Shown here piece after piece: positions 15,263 through 16,773 of a DNA stretch of 16,773 nucleotides. The stretch lies in contig JBILLS010000037.1 of NCBI GenBank assembly GCA_044375955.1, positions 1 to 16,773 on the forward strand, read 5' to 3'. How positions within the stretch are numbered: position 1 is the stretch's first letter; the number at the start of each line of letters is the position of its first letter. Both the position numbers and the translations under genes were made by a program. The stretch is from VGCC01 sp044375955 (GTDB lineage: Bacteria; Actinomycetota; Actinomycetes; S36-B12). The notes below the pieces were generated by a model. It had not been told where the DNA came from. It searched no databases and saw nothing but the letters and a program-made list of their open reading frames with translations.

Positions 15263-15281
15263 ATTGTTGATCGTCAACAAT
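15263..15281. promoter_or_regulatory. Perfect 19-bp palindromic operator between divergent operons
   Basis: ATTGTTGATCGTCAACAAT has 8-base arms around a TCG spacer, with no mismatch. Its right arm plus the next base gives GTCAACAATC, shared with the elements at 5119 and 5171. It lies between the divergent operons D and E, overlaps the proposed -35 of the VOC gene, and could also cover a promoter for the minus-strand operon. A bound dimer would repress both. The GntR/FCD protein at 10100 is the candidate binder. Confidence 0.65.
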
Positions 15282-15295
15282 CGCAGGGCTAGCCT
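15267..15295 (+). promoter_or_regulatory. Candidate promoter of the VOC-Gfo operon
   Basis: TTGATC at 15267-15272 and TAGCCT at 15290-15295 are separated by 17 bases. The -10 keeps the conserved T1, A2 and T6. Predicted transcription starts near 15302, giving a leader of about 25 bases. The -35 box is inside the palindrome. Confidence 0.45.
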
Positions 15296-15326
15296 AGGCC
15301 CACCCGAACGCGTGAGGAGAAGGTTT

Positions 15327-15773
15327 ATGCAGGTTCGTGCCCTCAATCACATCGCCGTCACAGTTAGCGACACCCAGCGGTCCCTGGACTTCTACGTCGG
15401 CAAGCTCGGACTGGTGCAGGTGGAGCAGCACCACCTCCCCATGTCGTCGATCGACACCGTGTTCGGACTCACGGGGGCCTCGGGCACCTCCACGCGTCTC
15501 CAAGTGCCGGGCCAACCAGACATCCTCATCGACATCATGGAGCTGGCCGGAGCGAAGGAAGGGACCTCCGTGCAACCGCTCGGCTCCATCGGTTCCACCC
15601 ATATGGCCTTCACGGTGGACAACCTCGACGAGGTTGTGGCCGAACTCAAGGCGAAGGGCGTCACGTTCATCTCGGATCCGGTCACGTTCCATCTCACCGA
15701 GGGCTCGGTCACGGTGTGTTTCATGCACGATCCTGACGGGAACTACGTCGAACTCGAAGAGGTTCACGACTAG
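15327..15773 (+). CDS. VOC-family (glyoxalase/dioxygenase fold) protein
   Basis: A 148-residue vicinal-oxygen-chelate protein made of two beta-alpha-beta-beta-beta halves. Likely metal ligands are His8 (LNHIAVTV), Glu72 (IMELAG), His92 (THMAFTV) and Glu142 (YVELEE), the glyoxalase/methylmalonyl-CoA epimerase pattern. The DPDGNYVEL ending is characteristic. Such proteins isomerise, epimerise or cleave using a metal-bound enolate. An epimerase or lyase step on a hydroxy-keto intermediate would fit this cluster. ATG 15327 follows GAGGAGAAGG. An open frame running in from 14538 is antisense to the amidohydrolase and is not the start. The Gfo/Idh/MocA gene follows 50 bases later, probably in one transcript. 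Exact reaction unknown. Confidence 0.82.
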   Translation: MQVRALNHIAVTVSDTQRSLDFYVGKLGLVQVEQHHLPMSSIDTVFGLTGASGTSTRLQVPGQPDILIDIMELAGAKEGTSVQPLGSIGSTHMAFTVDNLDEVVAELKAKGVTFISDPVTFHLTEGSVTVCFMHDPDGNYVELEEVHD

Positions 15774-15823
15774 GCGCCTCCGATTCCTGGCCGCGACGTA
15801 CACGAGAGTCGAGGGGGTACTGC

Positions 15824-16773
15824 ATGCTCCGCTGGGGGTTGGTGAGCACCGCCAGGATCAACGACCGCATCATCGACGCGGTGAATCGCTCCGATCGCTC
15901 CACCCTGGTAGCCGTCGGATCCCGTGATGCGTCACGAGCGCAGGAGTACGCGCAGGCACATTCGATCCCTCTCTCCTTCGGTGACTACCGCGACCTCATC
16001 GACTCTGACGCGGTCGATGCCGTCTACGTCTCGCTGCCTAACCACCTCCACGCGGACTGGTCGATCGCCGCACTGGAGGCGGGCAAGCACGTCTTGTGCG
16101 AGAAGCCCCTGGCACTGACCGTGGCCGACATCGACCGGATGATCGAGGCTGCCCACCGCACCGGCAATGTTCTGCAGGAGGCATCCGCCCCGCGGTTCCA
16201 TCCCCAGACCTCGGACATCGCATCGATCGTCGCGTCGGGTCGACTCGGTCGCATCCTGCTGTGTCAGGGCACCTTCGAATTCACCCTCCCCGCCACAGTG
16301 GATATCCGTCTCGACCCCGAGATCGGGGGTGGAGCGATGTGGGACGTGGGCTGCTACCCGGTGACGTTCTTCCAGGCTGTGCTCGGGGAGAACCCCACGG
16401 TGGTCTATGGCCGCGCCTTCGTGGGGCCCACGGGTGTGGATCTCGCGTTCGCGGGAACGATGGGTTACGCCTCGGGCACCTCGGTTCAGTTCACTGCGAG
16501 CATGACAACCCCTATGGCCCGTAGTGCCCGCATTGTCGGGGAACGCGGATCCCTGGAACTCGACCAGCCGTGGTTGACGAATATCGGGGGCATGACCTCG
16601 GTGCGCCAGTGGTCGATGCGGGAGTCGTCGGGTGCGGGGACCTTCGGCGACGATCCCGGTCAACTCGAACTCACCGAGTGGGATTACGGCCCCAGCGACG
16701 TCTACTTCGACGAGGTCCGTGGTTTCGAGGACATGGTCCTCACGGGTGCGCCTTCGCCCTATCCGCTGACAGA
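15824..16773 (+). CDS. Gfo/Idh/MocA-family dehydrogenase, 3' end cut by window
   Basis: The frame from ATG 15824 stays open to the window edge (316 codons and part of the next). Family length is about 330-340, so only a short C-terminus is missing. The Rossmann start WGLVSTARIN has the STARI form of the GxGxxA motif. The hallmark E93-K94-P95 (CEKPLAL) is intact, unlike its operon C relative. GGGAMWDVGCYP marks the second domain, with Tyr where many relatives have the catalytic His. This resembles xylose/dihydrodiol dehydrogenase-type members more than IolG. A GAGGGGGT ribosome site precedes the start. It probably oxidises a sugar or cyclitol hydroxyl with NAD(P), possibly to a lactone for the SMP-30 enzyme. 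Confidence 0.85.
   Translation, partial: MLRWGLVSTARINDRIIDAVNRSDRSTLVAVGSRDASRAQEYAQAHSIPLSFGDYRDLIDSDAVDAVYVSLPNHLHADWSIAALEAGKHVLCEKPLALTVADIDRMIEAAHRTGNVLQEASAPRFHPQTSDIASIVASGRLGRILLCQGTFEFTLPATVDIRLDPEIGGGAMWDVGCYPVTFFQAVLGENPTVVYGRAFVGPTGVDLAFAGTMGYASGTSVQFTASMTTPMARSARIVGERGSLELDQPWLTNIGGMTSVRQWSMRESSGAGTFGDDPGQLELTEWDYGPSDVYFDEVRGFEDMVLTGAPSPYPLT

Noticed and set aside
15263..15281. Reading the palindrome as a LacI-type operator
   Set aside because: LacI sites usually centre on CG with even symmetry. This one has an odd 3-base spacer, and no LacI-family gene is in the window, while a GntR gene is.
14538..15326. Upstream extension of the VOC gene frame
   Set aside because: It is antisense to the amidohydrolase. 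The VOC fold begins exactly at 15327 after a good ribosome site.

Overview
This is a 16.8 kb stretch of high-GC DNA packed with catabolic genes. Codon use, frequent GTG starts, 1-4 base gene overlaps and the protein families present all suggest an actinobacterium, perhaps one of the Micrococcales. That placement is an inference from style, because no ribosomal or housekeeping gene is present. I saw no tRNA, rRNA, insertion sequence, phage gene or CRISPR array.

Layout. (A) 207-4232, plus strand: an IolD-type thiamine-diphosphate (ThDP) hydrolase, a short-chain dehydrogenase (SDR) and an MFS carrier of the monocarboxylate/oxalate-formate type. (B) 4200-5093, minus strand: an IolE-like TIM-barrel protein, overlapping the end of the MFS gene. 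(C) 5251-11805, plus strand: a tight run of SDR, stand-alone lipoyl carrier, Gfo/Idh/MocA oxidoreductase, amidohydrolase-2 protein, fused E1 alpha-beta 2-oxoacid/acetoin dehydrogenase, GntR/FCD regulator and APH-fold kinase. (D) 15227-11808, minus strand: amidohydrolase-2 protein, a protein with the C-terminal domain of the dimethylformamidase large subunit, and an SMP-30 lactonase. (E) 15327 to the window end, plus strand: a VOC-fold protein and a second Gfo/Idh/MocA oxidoreductase, cut by the window edge.

How it may work. IolG/IolE/IolD-like functions (oxidise a ring alcohol, dehydrate, hydrolytically open a cyclic 1,2-dione) are present. The usual lower inositol genes (IolB isomerase, PfkB-type IolC kinase, IolJ aldolase) are not. 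In their place are a ThDP E1 with its own lipoyl carrier, lactonase and amidohydrolase candidates, a different kinase fold and an amidase-like protein. The simplest reading is a catabolic island for a cyclitol-like or other oxygenated ring compound, possibly acidic or amide-bearing, in which a second C-C cleavage is done by an acetoin-dehydrogenase-like E1. The substrate cannot be read from the sequence.

Regulation. The two divergent promoter regions (5094-5250 and 15228-15326) share a GTYAACAATC element. It occurs twice in the first region, 52 bp apart, and in the second it is part of a perfect 19-bp palindrome. The GntR/FCD protein encoded in operon C is the obvious candidate to bind it. 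The iolD upstream region lacks this element but has a different perfect inverted repeat at 69-84.
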